64,000 nt of DNA from Ensifer adhaerens (GCF_028993555.1 NZ_CP118611.1:2565501-2629500), one strand, 5' to 3'. Counted from the first letter of the stretch, positions 41,085 to 50,750 are shown. A program made the numbers and translations. Notes: generated from the letters alone by a model not told the origin.

Positions 41085-42140
41085 ATGATCGACCAACGGC
41101 TTACGAAAACCACGGCCCTTGCAGTGCTGACCTTCGTCCTGCAGCAGAATGCTGCGTCGGCGGAAACCAAGACGCTCTATATCGGCATGAACGGCGGCAA
41201 CTTCGAGCGGGCCTATACCGAGCACGTGCTGCCGCCCTTCGAGAAGGCGAACGACGTCAAGGTCGTCGTCGTGCCCGGCACCTCGGCCGATATCCTCGCC
41301 AAGGCAACCGCGGCCAAGGACAATCCGCAGATGCATGTCATGCTGCTCGATGATGGCGTGATGGTCCGCGCCATCGGTGGTGGCCTCTGCCAGAAGATCG
41401 CTGCCGATCCGGTGCTTGACCAGATCCAGCCGGCGGCCCGCCTGAAGGACGACATGGCAATCGGCGTCGACATGGGTATGACTGGCCTTGCCTATAACAA
41501 GAAGCTCTTCGACGAGAAGGGCTGGCCGGCGCCGACCTCGTGGATGGATATGGCCGATCCGAAGTTCGAAAACGCTGTCGTCTTCCAGTCCGCTTCCGCC
41601 TCCAGCTTCGGTCTGCACGCCTTCCTGATGTTCAACCGCATTCAGGGCGGCAGCGAGACCAATGTCGAGCCGGGCTTCGAAAAGTTCTCTGACACGATCG
41701 GCAAGAACGTCATCGAGTTCATCCCGAGCTCAGCCAAGATCTCGGAGATGGTGCAGACCGGCGAGGCCGCGATCTTCCCGCTGACCCCAACGGCCGTCAA
41801 CAACCTGAAGGACAAGGGTATCCCGGTCGAATACGCCCAGCCGAAGGAAGGTTCCGTCGTACTTGCCGTCACCGAATGCGTGATTGCCAACAACAGCGAA
41901 CCGGAACTCAGCCAGAAGCTCGCCCACTACCTGCTTTCGGCCGAGGCACAGAGCCTGGCGCTCGACAACGGCAACATCATCCCGTCGAACGTCAATGCCA
42001 AGGCCGGCACGGATGCCGCGAACGCGAAGCTTTCGACGTTCAAGACCAACATGCAGACCGCCAAGGTCCTCGATTGGGATGCGATCAACCAGAACCGCCA
42101 GGAATGGAACAAGCGCTGGAACCGCATGATCGAAAGGTAA
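41085..42140 (+). CDS. Periplasmic solute-binding protein, PotD/family 1 type
   Basis: A 351-residue protein with a signal peptide (to about residue 27, NAASA-ETK). The mature protein has TLYIGMNGGNFERAYTEHVL, VVVVPGTSADILAKATAAKD, GMTGLAYNKKLFDEKGWPAPTSW and the ADPKFENAVVF pattern of iron/polyamine-type binding proteins. It is the last gene, after the dehydrogenase genes, so binding protein and import machinery bracket the enzyme genes in one transcript. An AAAGGGGAA ribosome-binding site precedes it. Confidence 0.88.
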   Translation: MIDQRLTKTTALAVLTFVLQQNAASAETKTLYIGMNGGNFERAYTEHVLPPFEKANDVKVVVVPGTSADILAKATAAKDNPQMHVMLLDDGVMVRAIGGGLCQKIAADPVLDQIQPAARLKDDMAIGVDMGMTGLAYNKKLFDEKGWPAPTSWMDMADPKFENAVVFQSASASSFGLHAFLMFNRIQGGSETNVEPGFEKFSDTIGKNVIEFIPSSAKISEMVQTGEAAIFPLTPTAVNNLKDKGIPVEYAQPKEGSVVLAVTECVIANNSEPELSQKLAHYLLSAEAQSLALDNGNIIPSNVNAKAGTDAANAKLSTFKTNMQTAKVLDWDAINQNRQEWNKRWNRMIER

Positions 42141-42170
42141 GCTTGAGCTAACCTTTTGTCGCACTTGCGC

Positions 42171-42196
42171 ACGCCCCCGCGGAGACACGGGGGCGT
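42171..42196. terminator. Hairpin between the transporter operon and the reverse ftsI gene
   Basis: ACGCCCCCG (42171-42179) pairs perfectly with CGGGGGCGT (42188-42196), loop of eight. It lies between the two convergent stop codons. There is no T-run, so termination is plausible but unproven. Confidence 0.5.
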
Positions 42197-42219
42197 TGCC
42201 GCATTTGGGACAGGCGGCA

Positions 42220-43956
42220 TCAAAGTGCGCCGTTGATTGCGGCCCTGTTGCGCTCGCCTTTGCTCGTCGAGGACGGAAAAAGCTGCGAGCCGAAGGCGCC
42301 CTGATCGCTGATCTCGGGGAAGCTGACATCGGCGATCTCGAAATCGGGCATCAGCTGGAGCATCGGCAGGATACGCTCGAAGACTGCGCCGCCGAGCGGC
42401 GCCGCATTCCAGCCGGACGTTCGGAAGCCGTAGGTCTCCGGCAAGCCCTTGGGTTCGTCGAGCAGGGTGAGCAGCAGGTAGCGCGGATTGTCCACGGGAA
42501 CGACGCCCATGAAGGACGTGATGTTGAGCTCCTTGGAATAGCGTCCGCCGACAACCTTCTCTGCCGTGCCGGTCTTGCCGCCGATGAAGTAGCCTTTGAC
42601 CTCAGCCCGTTTCGCCGATCCTGTCTTGGCGTTGAGGCGCAGGAGATAACGAAGTGCCTCGCCGGTCTCCGGCTTGATCAGATCGCGCGCAATGATGCGA
42701 TCCTCCAGCGGCGCGCCCTTGATCAGGGTCGGCCGGATGAGCCGACCGCCGTTGACGAGCGCTGCCACCGCGATGCTCGCCTGCAGCGGCGTCACGGCGA
42801 TGCCGTGGCCATAGGAAGCGGTCGCCGTATCGATCTCGCCCCACCGCCGCGGCAATTGTGGGTGAGCGCTTTCCGGCAGTTCCGTCGTCAGCCGCGACAT
42901 CTGCCCGAAGCGTCCAAGGAAGGCCTTGAGGTTTTCCGGGCCTACGGCGATCGCCATCTTCGCCATCGATATGTTGGAGGAATAGATGAAGGCCTCGGGC
43001 ACGGTCAGCGGCCGGTACTGGCCGCGATAGTCGTTGATGCGGAAGCGGCCGAAGGCGAGCGGTCTGCTGGCGTCGATGACGGAGCGAAGGGTGAATTGCC
43101 CGGAGTCGAGCGCCATCGCCGTCGTCAATGCCTTGAAGGTCGATCCCATCTCGAAGGTGGCAGCCGCGATGCGGTTGATGCGATCGGGCTTCGATGCGTC
43201 GACCGGAAGATTCGGGTCGAAATCGGGATAGGAAACCAGCGCCAGGATCTCGCCATTGGTGACATCGAGCACCAGGCCGGCGCCCGCCTTGGCGTTGAAC
43301 TTGGCGATCGCTTTGCGAAGCTCGGTCTCGAGCGCATGCTGGATGCGGATGTCGAGGGTGACGCTGACCGGCTCGAGATTGCGGTGGGAGAGATCCATGC
43401 CGCTTTGGCGCAGGACTTCCAGCCCCTGCCCCTCGATCCATCTCTCGATGCCGGCAATGCCGATATTGTCGATGTCGACGGTGCCGAGCACATGGGCGGC
43501 AAGCGCGCCGTTCGGATAGAAGCGCTGCTTCTCGCGCTGAAAACCTATGGCGGGAATGCCGGCGTTCCAGACGGCCTGCTCCTCCGCCGGCGTCACCTGG
43601 CGCTTGATCCAGGCAAAGGCAGCACCACTCTTCAGCCGCCGGTGGAGGTCACGCCCATCGAGTTCTGGAAAGATCGCGGTCAGTTTCTCGACGGCTTCAT
43701 CGACGTCGACGATCAGCCGTGGTTCGGCATATAGCCCGGAACTCGGTACGTCGATCGCCAGCAGGTTGCCGTTTCGGTCAAGGATCGACGGACGACCGAG
43801 GCTCGGCGGTGGCGGGATGTAGCCGGTCCGCTCATAGTCGTCGACGCCAAGCTGGACGAGGCGCGCGAGCATAAGCCCGAAGACGAGCGCAAAGGCGCCA
43901 ATGACGAGGAGAAGGCGGCCGCGAGGATCCGGCCGGGACTGAACCTGGCGTGCCAT
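42220..43956 (-). CDS. ftsI: FtsI-type penicillin-binding protein (class B transpeptidase)
   Basis: A 578-residue class B PBP: a single N-terminal membrane anchor (LLLVIGAFALVFGLMLARLVQ), a dimerisation domain and a transpeptidase with SxxK GSTFK (S272, K275), SxN SSN in IYSSNISMAKMA and KTGT in IGGKTGTAEK. Together these indicate crosslinking of septal or side-wall peptidoglycan. It sits one base after the PBP1A stop codon, outside a dcw cluster, so it may be a second FtsI paralogue. I use ftsI in the family sense; a PBP2-like role is not excluded. Confidence 0.88.
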   Translation of the reverse strand: MARQVQSRPDPRGRLLLVIGAFALVFGLMLARLVQLGVDDYERTGYIPPPPSLGRPSILDRNGNLLAIDVPSSGLYAEPRLIVDVDEAVEKLTAIFPELDGRDLHRRLKSGAAFAWIKRQVTPAEEQAVWNAGIPAIGFQREKQRFYPNGALAAHVLGTVDIDNIGIAGIERWIEGQGLEVLRQSGMDLSHRNLEPVSVTLDIRIQHALETELRKAIAKFNAKAGAGLVLDVTNGEILALVSYPDFDPNLPVDASKPDRINRIAAATFEMGSTFKALTTAMALDSGQFTLRSVIDASRPLAFGRFRINDYRGQYRPLTVPEAFIYSSNISMAKMAIAVGPENLKAFLGRFGQMSRLTTELPESAHPQLPRRWGEIDTATASYGHGIAVTPLQASIAVAALVNGGRLIRPTLIKGAPLEDRIIARDLIKPETGEALRYLLRLNAKTGSAKRAEVKGYFIGGKTGTAEKVVGGRYSKELNITSFMGVVPVDNPRYLLLTLLDEPKGLPETYGFRTSGWNAAPLGGAVFERILPMLQLMPDFEIADVSFPEISDQGAFGSQLFPSSTSKGERNRAAINGAL

Positions 43957-43957
43957 G

Positions 43958-46510
43958 TCAATAGAGCCCGTTGCCGTTGGTGAGAAGCTTTTCGCGCAGT
44001 TCCGGCGAAAGCTCGGCGTCAGCGGTGGCCGATGTGCTCGCCGTCTCGAAGCCGTCGATGACGGGGCAACCGGCAGCGCACGGCGCCGTTCCCGGCTTGA
44101 AGGCTTCGAGAATGGCCCCCGGCGTGCCCTCCGGCACCGGCTGACCGCTCTTCCTGTCGATCGCCTCGACCGTCATGCCCGATGGCGCATGGAAGTCCGC
44201 CGCTGGGCGTCCCTGAAGGGCTGTCTTCATGAAGTCGATGAAAACGGGTGCCGCCAGGCCGCCGCCGGTTTCGCCATTGCCCATTGGCTTTGGCGTGTCG
44301 TAGCCGAGGAACACGCCGGTGACGATGTTCGGCGTGAAACCGACGAACCACACGTCCTTCTCGTCATTGGTGGTGCCGGTCTTGCCGGCAATCGGCACGC
44401 CAAGCGAGCCGACATTCCGTGCGGTTCCGCGCTCGACGACGCCGCGCAGCATCGAGGTGACCTGATAGGCGGTCATCGGATCGAGCACATAGTCGCGATT
44501 GTCGGTAGGAACCGGCTCTTCCTGCCCGCTCCATTCGGACGCATTGCAATCGTCGCAACCGCGCTGGTCATGGCGGAAGATGGTGCGGCCGTAGCGGTCC
44601 TGGATGCGGTCGATCATCGAAGGCGTCACCGCCTTGCCGCCATTGGCAATGACTGCGTAGGCGGCGACCAGCCGCAAGAGTGTGGTTTCGCCGGCGCCGA
44701 GCGACATGGGCAGATAGGGCTTGAGTTCGTCATAGATGCCGAAGCGCTTGCCGTAGTCGGCGACGAGATCCATGCCGAGATGGCGGGCGAGGCGCACGGT
44801 CATCAAGTTGCGGCTGTTCTCCAGCCCGACCCGCAAGGTGGATGGGCCGCTGAAACGGCCGTCATAGTTCTTCGGCTTCCAAGTCCGCCCCGCACCATCG
44901 GCAAGCGCGATCGGTGCGTCCATCACTAGCGTCGTCGGCGCCCAGCCGTTGTCGAGCGCGGCCGCGTAGACGAAGGGCTTGAAGGAGGAGCCGGGCTGGC
45001 GATAGGCCTGGGTCGCGCGGTTGAATTCTGATTGGGCATAAGAAAAGCCGCCGGCGACTGCGAGCACGCGACCGGTGTTCGGGTCCATGGAAACGAGCGC
45101 GCCCTGAACGAGCGGCGGCTGCCGCAACACGTAGCCATCCTCCTGCTTCTCCACATAGACGACGTCGCCAGGTGACAGGACGCCATCGATCCCTGCGGCA
45201 CAATTTCGCTTGCCCTTGGCAGAACGGCAAAGCGCCCAGGGCGAGCCTTTCTGAGCAAGATTTATGATCTCTACCGGGGCGGTCCCGTTTGTCGGTTTGC
45301 CCTCAGGGCGAAGTCCAATCTCTGCGTCCGCCCTTCCTGTCGCAAGCACCACGCCCATCCGCCATTCCGGCACGTCCGAAAGTGGTCGGAGCTTGGCCAG
45401 TTCTGAAGCCCAGTCCTTGATCGAGGGCAGCTTGGCGACCGGGCCGCGGTAGCCTTTCGCCTGGTCATAGGCGACGAGACCTTTGCGCAGCGCCTTCATC
45501 GCCGCCTCTTGCAGCCGCGGGTCGAGCGTTGTGCGCACCGAAAAGCCGGCTGTGTAAAGTGCCGCATCGCCATATTGGGCGTTGAGCTGGCGGCGGACTT
45601 CTTCGGTGAAATAGTCGGCCGCTGCGACTGCGGCGGAGGGCGCGCGCGGGTCGACGCCCAGCGGGGCGGCGGCCGCCTTGGCAGCCGCCGTGGCGTCTAT
45701 GAAGCCGTTCTGCCGCATCTGGTCGATGACCCAGTTGCGGCGACCTGTCGCGCGTTCCGCCTGGCGATCGGGATCGTAGTTGTTGGGCGCCTTCGGCAGG
45801 GCGGCGAGGAAGGCGGCCTCCGAAATCGAGAGTTCGCTGACCGGCTTGTCGAAATAGGTGAGCGCTGCCTGCGCCACGCCATAGGCGCCGCGGCCGAGAT
45901 AGATGTCGTTGAGATAGAGTTCGAGAATACGGTCCTTGGAGTAGGTCTGGTCGATCCGCAGCGAAAGGATCGCTTCGCGCAGCTTGCGCTCCACCGTGCG
46001 GTCTGCAGACAGGAGGAAGTTCTTGGCGATCTGCTGCGTGATCGTGGAGCCGCCGATCATGCGACGACCGGAGCCGTAGTTGGCGAGGTTGGACAGGAGG
46101 GCCGTGCCGATGCTGGTAACGTCGATCCCGGGGTGGACGTAGAAATTCTTGTCCTCCGCCGAAAGGAATGCCTGGCGGATGCGCGCGGGGATCGCGCCGA
46201 TCGGCAGGAACAGCCGGCGTTCGCGCGCGAGTTCTCCGACCATCGTGCCGTCGCCGGCATAGAGGCGGGTGGTGACTGCCGGTTCCCAGTTCGCGAGCGT
46301 GCGGTGATCGGGCAGGTGTCGCGTCAGCGCCGCGACGACCGTGGCCGCTGCGAGTGCGACGACGGTCGCGAGGTTGAGGGATGTGCCAAGCAGATTTGCG
46401 ATGAATTTCATGAGGGCGGAGCGGACCTTTGGGGCAATAGACAGCCTGGCCGGCACGATTGTCCGTGCGGCCCGCGGCCTGTCTGGAACGGCAGTTGGTT
46501 TCGCCGGCAT
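43958..46510 (-). CDS. Penicillin-binding protein 1A family (class A transglycosylase/transpeptidase)
   Basis: An 850-residue bifunctional peptidoglycan synthase. After a cytosolic extension and a membrane segment (NLATVVALAAATVVAALT) comes the GT51 glycosyltransferase domain with the catalytic glutamate in AFLSAEDKNFYVHPGID and RKLREAILSLRIDQTYSKDRI, then a transpeptidase with SSFK in QPGSSFKPFVYAAAL, SRN in ENSRNLMTVRL and KTGT in IAGKTGTTNDEKDVWFVGF. An alternative start at 46411 (MKFIANLLG) would remove 33 residues. It is divergent from the AmpR-like gene and followed directly by ftsI. Confidence 0.93.
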   Translation of the reverse strand: MPAKPTAVPDRPRAARTIVPARLSIAPKVRSALMKFIANLLGTSLNLATVVALAAATVVAALTRHLPDHRTLANWEPAVTTRLYAGDGTMVGELARERRLFLPIGAIPARIRQAFLSAEDKNFYVHPGIDVTSIGTALLSNLANYGSGRRMIGGSTITQQIAKNFLLSADRTVERKLREAILSLRIDQTYSKDRILELYLNDIYLGRGAYGVAQAALTYFDKPVSELSISEAAFLAALPKAPNNYDPDRQAERATGRRNWVIDQMRQNGFIDATAAAKAAAAPLGVDPRAPSAAVAAADYFTEEVRRQLNAQYGDAALYTAGFSVRTTLDPRLQEAAMKALRKGLVAYDQAKGYRGPVAKLPSIKDWASELAKLRPLSDVPEWRMGVVLATGRADAEIGLRPEGKPTNGTAPVEIINLAQKGSPWALCRSAKGKRNCAAGIDGVLSPGDVVYVEKQEDGYVLRQPPLVQGALVSMDPNTGRVLAVAGGFSYAQSEFNRATQAYRQPGSSFKPFVYAAALDNGWAPTTLVMDAPIALADGAGRTWKPKNYDGRFSGPSTLRVGLENSRNLMTVRLARHLGMDLVADYGKRFGIYDELKPYLPMSLGAGETTLLRLVAAYAVIANGGKAVTPSMIDRIQDRYGRTIFRHDQRGCDDCNASEWSGQEEPVPTDNRDYVLDPMTAYQVTSMLRGVVERGTARNVGSLGVPIAGKTGTTNDEKDVWFVGFTPNIVTGVFLGYDTPKPMGNGETGGGLAAPVFIDFMKTALQGRPAADFHAPSGMTVEAIDRKSGQPVPEGTPGAILEAFKPGTAPCAAGCPVIDGFETASTSATADAELSPELREKLLTNGNGLY

Positions 46511-46728
46511 CCGAGATGTCGGCTGCGGCGACGATGCGATCAGGCGCTACGGCCAGGCGAAACGGCGCATGGGATCGATCCCCGTAAGCGGCGCAATCAG
46601 CCGCATCTTCCTGAGCCGACGCTGCTAAGTTACAGCCGCGTCAGCCGATCAAGTTCACCGTAAAGGGATTGTGCCGGAGCAACAAACCACGTTTATTTGC
46701 GAGACCCATTAGATGAGTTAGGGCATTC

Positions 46729-47649
46729 ATGGTCAGGCCATATCTTCCGCTCAATGCGCTGCGCGCCTTCGAGGCCTCGGCGCGGCATCTGAGCTTTACC
46801 CGCGCGGCGATCGAGCTCTGCGTGACGCAGGCGGCGGTCAGCCATCAGGTCAAGCTGCTTGAAGGCCGCCTGAACGTCACCCTGTTCAAGCGGTTGCCGC
46901 GCGGGCTGATGATCACGGCCGAGGGCGAGGCATTGCTGCCGGTGCTGCGGGATTCCTTCGATCGCATGGCGGATATGCTAGAACGCTTCGAGGCCGGCCA
47001 TATTCGCGAAGTGCTGATGATCGGTGCCGTCGGCACCTTTGCGGTCGGTTGGCTGTTGCCGCGGCTTGCAGACTTCCAGGCCAAATATCCCTTCATCGAT
47101 GTCCGGCTCTCGACCAATAACAACCGGGTCGACATGGCCGCGGAAGGTCTCGATTTCGCCATCCGCTTTGGCGGCGGCTCCTGGCACAACATCGAGGCTG
47201 TCAGGCTCTTCGAGGCGCCGCTTTCCGTGCTCTGCATTCCCGAGATCGCCGATCGGCTGAAGACGCCGGCCGATCTCCTGGACGAAACGCTGCTCAGGTC
47301 CTATCGGGCCGATGAATGGGTAAACTGGTTCGAAGCGGCCGGCATCGCCTATCCGGCGCCGCTGCTGAAGGGCATCGTCTTCGATAGTTCGCTGGCGATG
47401 ATGGAGGCTGCGGCCCAGGGGATCGGCGTTGCACTCGCGCCGCCGCTGATGTTCTCGCGGCTCTTGTCGAACGGCACGATCCGACAGCCGTTCGACGCCC
47501 ACACCTCTATGGGCAGCTATTGGTTGACGCGGCTGAAGTCGCGTCCTGTCACGCCGGCGATGAAAGCCTTCAGCGAATGGCTCGCCGCCGTGGCGGCGCC
47601 GGAGGCAGCGGCCTTGACATCGCCCGCGGCACAAGCGCTTGCCGGCTGA
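46729..47649 (+). CDS. AmpR-like LysR-family regulator
   Basis: A 306-residue protein that reads closely like enterobacterial AmpR: PYLPLNALRAFEASARHLSF, TRAAIELCVTQAAVSHQVK, GLMITAEGEALLPVLRDSFD, VGTFAVGWLLPRLADFQ and SYWLTRLKSRPVTPAMKAF. AmpR represses and activates ampC in response to cell-wall muropeptides. Here no ampC is adjacent; the divergent neighbours are PBP1A and ftsI, 218 bases away. This suggests control of cell-wall synthesis genes, or of a distant beta-lactamase. A GcvA-type regulator is an alternative, but the match to AmpR is better. Confidence 0.8.
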   Translation: MVRPYLPLNALRAFEASARHLSFTRAAIELCVTQAAVSHQVKLLEGRLNVTLFKRLPRGLMITAEGEALLPVLRDSFDRMADMLERFEAGHIREVLMIGAVGTFAVGWLLPRLADFQAKYPFIDVRLSTNNNRVDMAAEGLDFAIRFGGGSWHNIEAVRLFEAPLSVLCIPEIADRLKTPADLLDETLLRSYRADEWVNWFEAAGIAYPAPLLKGIVFDSSLAMMEAAAQGIGVALAPPLMFSRLLSNGTIRQPFDAHTSMGSYWLTRLKSRPVTPAMKAFSEWLAAVAAPEAAALTSPAAQALAG

Positions 47650-47651
47650 GA

Positions 47652-47670
47652 CGGAAGATCCATTCTTCCG
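47652..47670. terminator. Hairpin after the AmpR-like gene
   Basis: CGGAAGA-TCCAT-TCTTCCG is a perfect 7-base stem directly after the stop codon. It lacks a T-run. It lies in the 199-base gap before the convergent spoVR stop; nothing else is visible there. Confidence 0.4.
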
Positions 47671-47848
47671 AAGAATAAACCGGGATTCTGTCTCGCGGGG
47701 CGGTCCGGTCTTGCGGACGCAGCGCGCTGCTCCCGAGGGCATGCCTGAGACTCAATAATTCTAATGCCTGCCCTGAATTCTTGTGATGCCCGTTGCCCAG
47801 AGCGCCTTGCCGGCATTGACGGGGAGAGGCGGCCCGCTTGCGTCTTGC

Positions 47849-49393
47849 TCAGGCATGCTTTGCAGTCGAACATTCATACAGTGTGCGTCCGGTTTGTGGG
47901 TCGACGCCGGCGAGGCTGACTTCGTAGCCCCAGAGGTGGCGCACATGGCGCAGCGTCGCGTCGCGGCTGCCTTCCTCCAGCAGGATTCCGTTCTTCACAT
48001 TGTGCTGCAATCGAAGATGCCGGTCGCCGAGAAGATCGACGTCCATCACCTGAATATCAGGCTGATTGGCGGCGACGTCGTAGCTGTTGGCAAGCGCCGA
48101 GCGGACGGCCGAATAGCCGCGTTCGTTGTGGATCGAAGCGACCTCGACAAAACGCTCGGACGCGCGGTCAGCGAGATGGAACAGCCGGAATTTGCGCATC
48201 ACGGCCGGGCTCAGATACTGCAGAATGAAGGATTCGTCGCGGTGGTTGGCCCAGGCGTCGCGTAGCGTCTCCATCCAGTCACCGTTTCCGGCAAAGGACG
48301 GAAACCAGTCGCGGTCCTCATCCGTCGGCTCGGTGGCGATCCGCTGGATGTCCTGCATCATTGCAAAGCCAAGCGCATAGGGGTTGATGCCGGGATAGCG
48401 CCGATCATCGAAATCCGGCTGGAAGACGACGTTGGAGTGGCTCTGCAGCAATTCCAGCATGTGGCCTTCGCCAATCCGGCCCTGGTCGTAGAGCCGGTTG
48501 ATGATGGTGTAGTGGACGAAGGTCGCGCACCCCTCGTTCATGACCTTCGTCTGCCGCTGCGGGTAGAAGTATTGCGCGATGACCCGGACGATCCGCAGCA
48601 GTTCCCGCTGCCACGGTTCCAGGATCAGGCTGTGTTTCTCGAGAAAATAGAGCAGGTTCTCTTCCGGCAGGTTGAGCACCTTCTTGCGCTCGGAAGCGTC
48701 CCGTTCGGCTTCGGCCGGGTCATGGCTCTCGGCCGTCTGTGGCAGCGTCCGCCAGAGATCGCTGTAGGTCTGTTCCTCATACTCCAGCCGTTCCCGCGCC
48801 CGTTCCCGAACTTTTTCGGAGGAGAGCCGCGGCGGCCGGCGATAGCGGAAGACGCCCTGGTCCATCAGTGCATGCGCCGAATCGAGGATCGCCTCGACGG
48901 CGGCGGTGCCGTGTCGCTCCTCGCATTTGCTCACGTATTTCTTGGCGAAATCCATGTAGCTCAGGATCGCGCCGGCATCGGTCCACTGACGGAAGAGGTA
49001 GTTGTTCTTGAAGAAATGATTGTGGCCGAAGGCGGCGTGCGCCGTGACCAGCGCCTGCATCGCCATCGTATTTTCTTCCATGAGATAGGTGATGCAGGGA
49101 TTGGAATTGATCACCAGTTCATAGGCAAGGCCGCGGTGCCCCTTGCGATAGTGGTGCTCCTCATAGGCGAAGCGCTTGCCGAAGGACCAGTGCTGGTACA
49201 TCAGCGGCATGCCGACCGAGGAATAGGCGTCGAGCATCTGCTCGGAGGTAATGATCTCCAGCTGGTTCGGGTAGACGCTGAGACCCATTTCCTCGAGCGC
49301 CACCGTCTCGATTGCGTCATAGGCACGGGAAAGGGTCGCGAAGTTCCAGTCCGAGCCCTGGAACAGCAGACCTGAAGTCGCACGTCGAGCCAT
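47849..49393 (-). CDS. SpoVR family protein (YcgB-like)
   Basis: A 514-residue soluble protein of the SpoVR family. Landmarks are YPNQLEIITSEQMLDAYSSV near the N-terminus, HAAFGHNHFFKNNYLFRQW, MNEGCATFVHYTIINRLYD and NPYALGFAMMQDIQRIA. The family is conserved in proteobacteria and Bacillus; its biochemistry is unclear. It is the last gene of prkA-yeaH-spoVR, a set that also travels together in other bacteria (yeaG-yeaH-ycgB) and is linked to stress and starvation. Confidence 0.93.
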   Translation of the reverse strand: MARRATSGLLFQGSDWNFATLSRAYDAIETVALEEMGLSVYPNQLEIITSEQMLDAYSSVGMPLMYQHWSFGKRFAYEEHHYRKGHRGLAYELVINSNPCITYLMEENTMAMQALVTAHAAFGHNHFFKNNYLFRQWTDAGAILSYMDFAKKYVSKCEERHGTAAVEAILDSAHALMDQGVFRYRRPPRLSSEKVRERARERLEYEEQTYSDLWRTLPQTAESHDPAEAERDASERKKVLNLPEENLLYFLEKHSLILEPWQRELLRIVRVIAQYFYPQRQTKVMNEGCATFVHYTIINRLYDQGRIGEGHMLELLQSHSNVVFQPDFDDRRYPGINPYALGFAMMQDIQRIATEPTDEDRDWFPSFAGNGDWMETLRDAWANHRDESFILQYLSPAVMRKFRLFHLADRASERFVEVASIHNERGYSAVRSALANSYDVAANQPDIQVMDVDLLGDRHLRLQHNVKNGILLEEGSRDATLRHVRHLWGYEVSLAGVDPQTGRTLYECSTAKHA

Positions 49394-49405
49394 CCGGTCG
49401 TTCCC

Positions 49406-50725
49406 TCATTTCCGGGTGCGTGTAGCCGGCTGCCGGGCAAAGAGCCTGCGGAAGACCGGGTAGATGTCGGCGGGTTTGGCAATCCGGGTCATCTGGAAGT
49501 TCGATTTCTCGCCATCCACCGTGCGATAGGAGCGCCAGAGCGCGGTGCCGTTGTCCGTCGATCCGAAGATTTCCGTCTCGCGCTCGTCGATGATCTCGAC
49601 ATAGGCGTAGTACTGGCAGAGTTTCGTCAGCTTCTCTCGGAGGAGCGCGGCGCAATGCTCGCTGTCGCCGATGATGTTGTCGCCGTCGGAGGCCTGCGCA
49701 GCATAGATGTTCCAGATCTGCGAGGGGTAGCGGTCCTCGATGATCCTGATCATCTCCTCGAGCGCGGTCGAGACAATCGTGCCGCCGCTCTGGGTGCTGT
49801 AGAAGAATGTCTCCTCGTCGACCTCGCGGGCCTCGTCCGTGTGGCGGATGAAGACGATGTCGATCCGTTCGTAACGCCGCTTCAGGAACAGGTGCAGCAG
49901 CACGAAGAAGCGCTTGGCGAGGTCCTTCTCGCGTTCGCCCATGGAGGCCGAGACGTCCATTAGGCAGAACATCACCGCATTGGCATTCGGCAGCGGCTGC
50001 TGCTCGAAGCGGTTGAAGCGGATGTCGACCGGGTCGACATAGGGTATGCGCCTTCGCTTTTTCTCGATCTTTTCCAGTTCGCTGCGCAGTTCGCTGAGCC
50101 TTTGGCGGTCCTTCGGCGAAATCTCCGGGGCCGCCTCGATCCGCGCAATCTCTTCGGTGAGGGCAGTCAGCTCCTTTTCCTTCGGTCGATGCAGCGCCAG
50201 GCGCCGGCCGAAGCTGTTGCGCATGGTCCGCCCGACATTGATGTTGGTCGGCGTGCCGGCGGTGGCAAAGCCTGCGCGACGCGGCTTGAACGTCACCGTT
50301 TCCTTGAGGCTGAGCTTGACCATGTCGGGCAGCTCCAGATCCTCAAAGAAGAGATCCAGCACCTCTTCGCGCGACAGGATGAACTGGAAGTCGTCTTCGC
50401 TTTCCCCTGTCCCGGGGCGGCCCTTGCCGCCTCCACCCCCACCCGCTTCCGGTTTCGGCAGGCGGTCGCCTGCCGAAAACTGCTTGTTGCCGGGAAGCAC
50501 ATAGTTGCGCGCGCCGCTGCCGCGGGCCGGCTGGAACGTCGGCTCGTTGGCACCGTCGGTCGGCATCGGCACGCCGTGGGCGGCATCGACGTCGATGATC
50601 CTGTCGGATTTGACCTGTTCCTTGATGACCCGCTTGAGTTCCTCGCGGGCCCGTTTCAGAAAACGCTGTCTGTTACCGAGGCTCTTATCCTTCGGATTGA
50701 GCCGCCGGTCGATGAAATTCGGCAT
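49406..50725 (-). CDS. YeaH/YhbH family protein (DUF444)
   Basis: A 439-residue protein beginning IDRRLNPKDKSLGNRQRFL, the family hallmark. A glycine-rich linker follows at about residues 95-105, and the C-terminal half has a von Willebrand A-like domain (NAVMFCLMDVSASMGEREKD, with the DxSxS metal-binding triad). The family always accompanies PrkA/YeaG kinase. A 12-base gap separates it from spoVR and 25 bases from prkA, so one transcript is expected. Confidence 0.93.
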   Translation of the reverse strand: MPNFIDRRLNPKDKSLGNRQRFLKRAREELKRVIKEQVKSDRIIDVDAAHGVPMPTDGANEPTFQPARGSGARNYVLPGNKQFSAGDRLPKPEAGGGGGGKGRPGTGESEDDFQFILSREEVLDLFFEDLELPDMVKLSLKETVTFKPRRAGFATAGTPTNINVGRTMRNSFGRRLALHRPKEKELTALTEEIARIEAAPEISPKDRQRLSELRSELEKIEKKRRRIPYVDPVDIRFNRFEQQPLPNANAVMFCLMDVSASMGEREKDLAKRFFVLLHLFLKRRYERIDIVFIRHTDEAREVDEETFFYSTQSGGTIVSTALEEMIRIIEDRYPSQIWNIYAAQASDGDNIIGDSEHCAALLREKLTKLCQYYAYVEIIDERETEIFGSTDNGTALWRSYRTVDGEKSNFQMTRIAKPADIYPVFRRLFARQPATRTRK

Positions 50726-50750
50726 ATACCAATCCCCTGCTCCGGCATCG

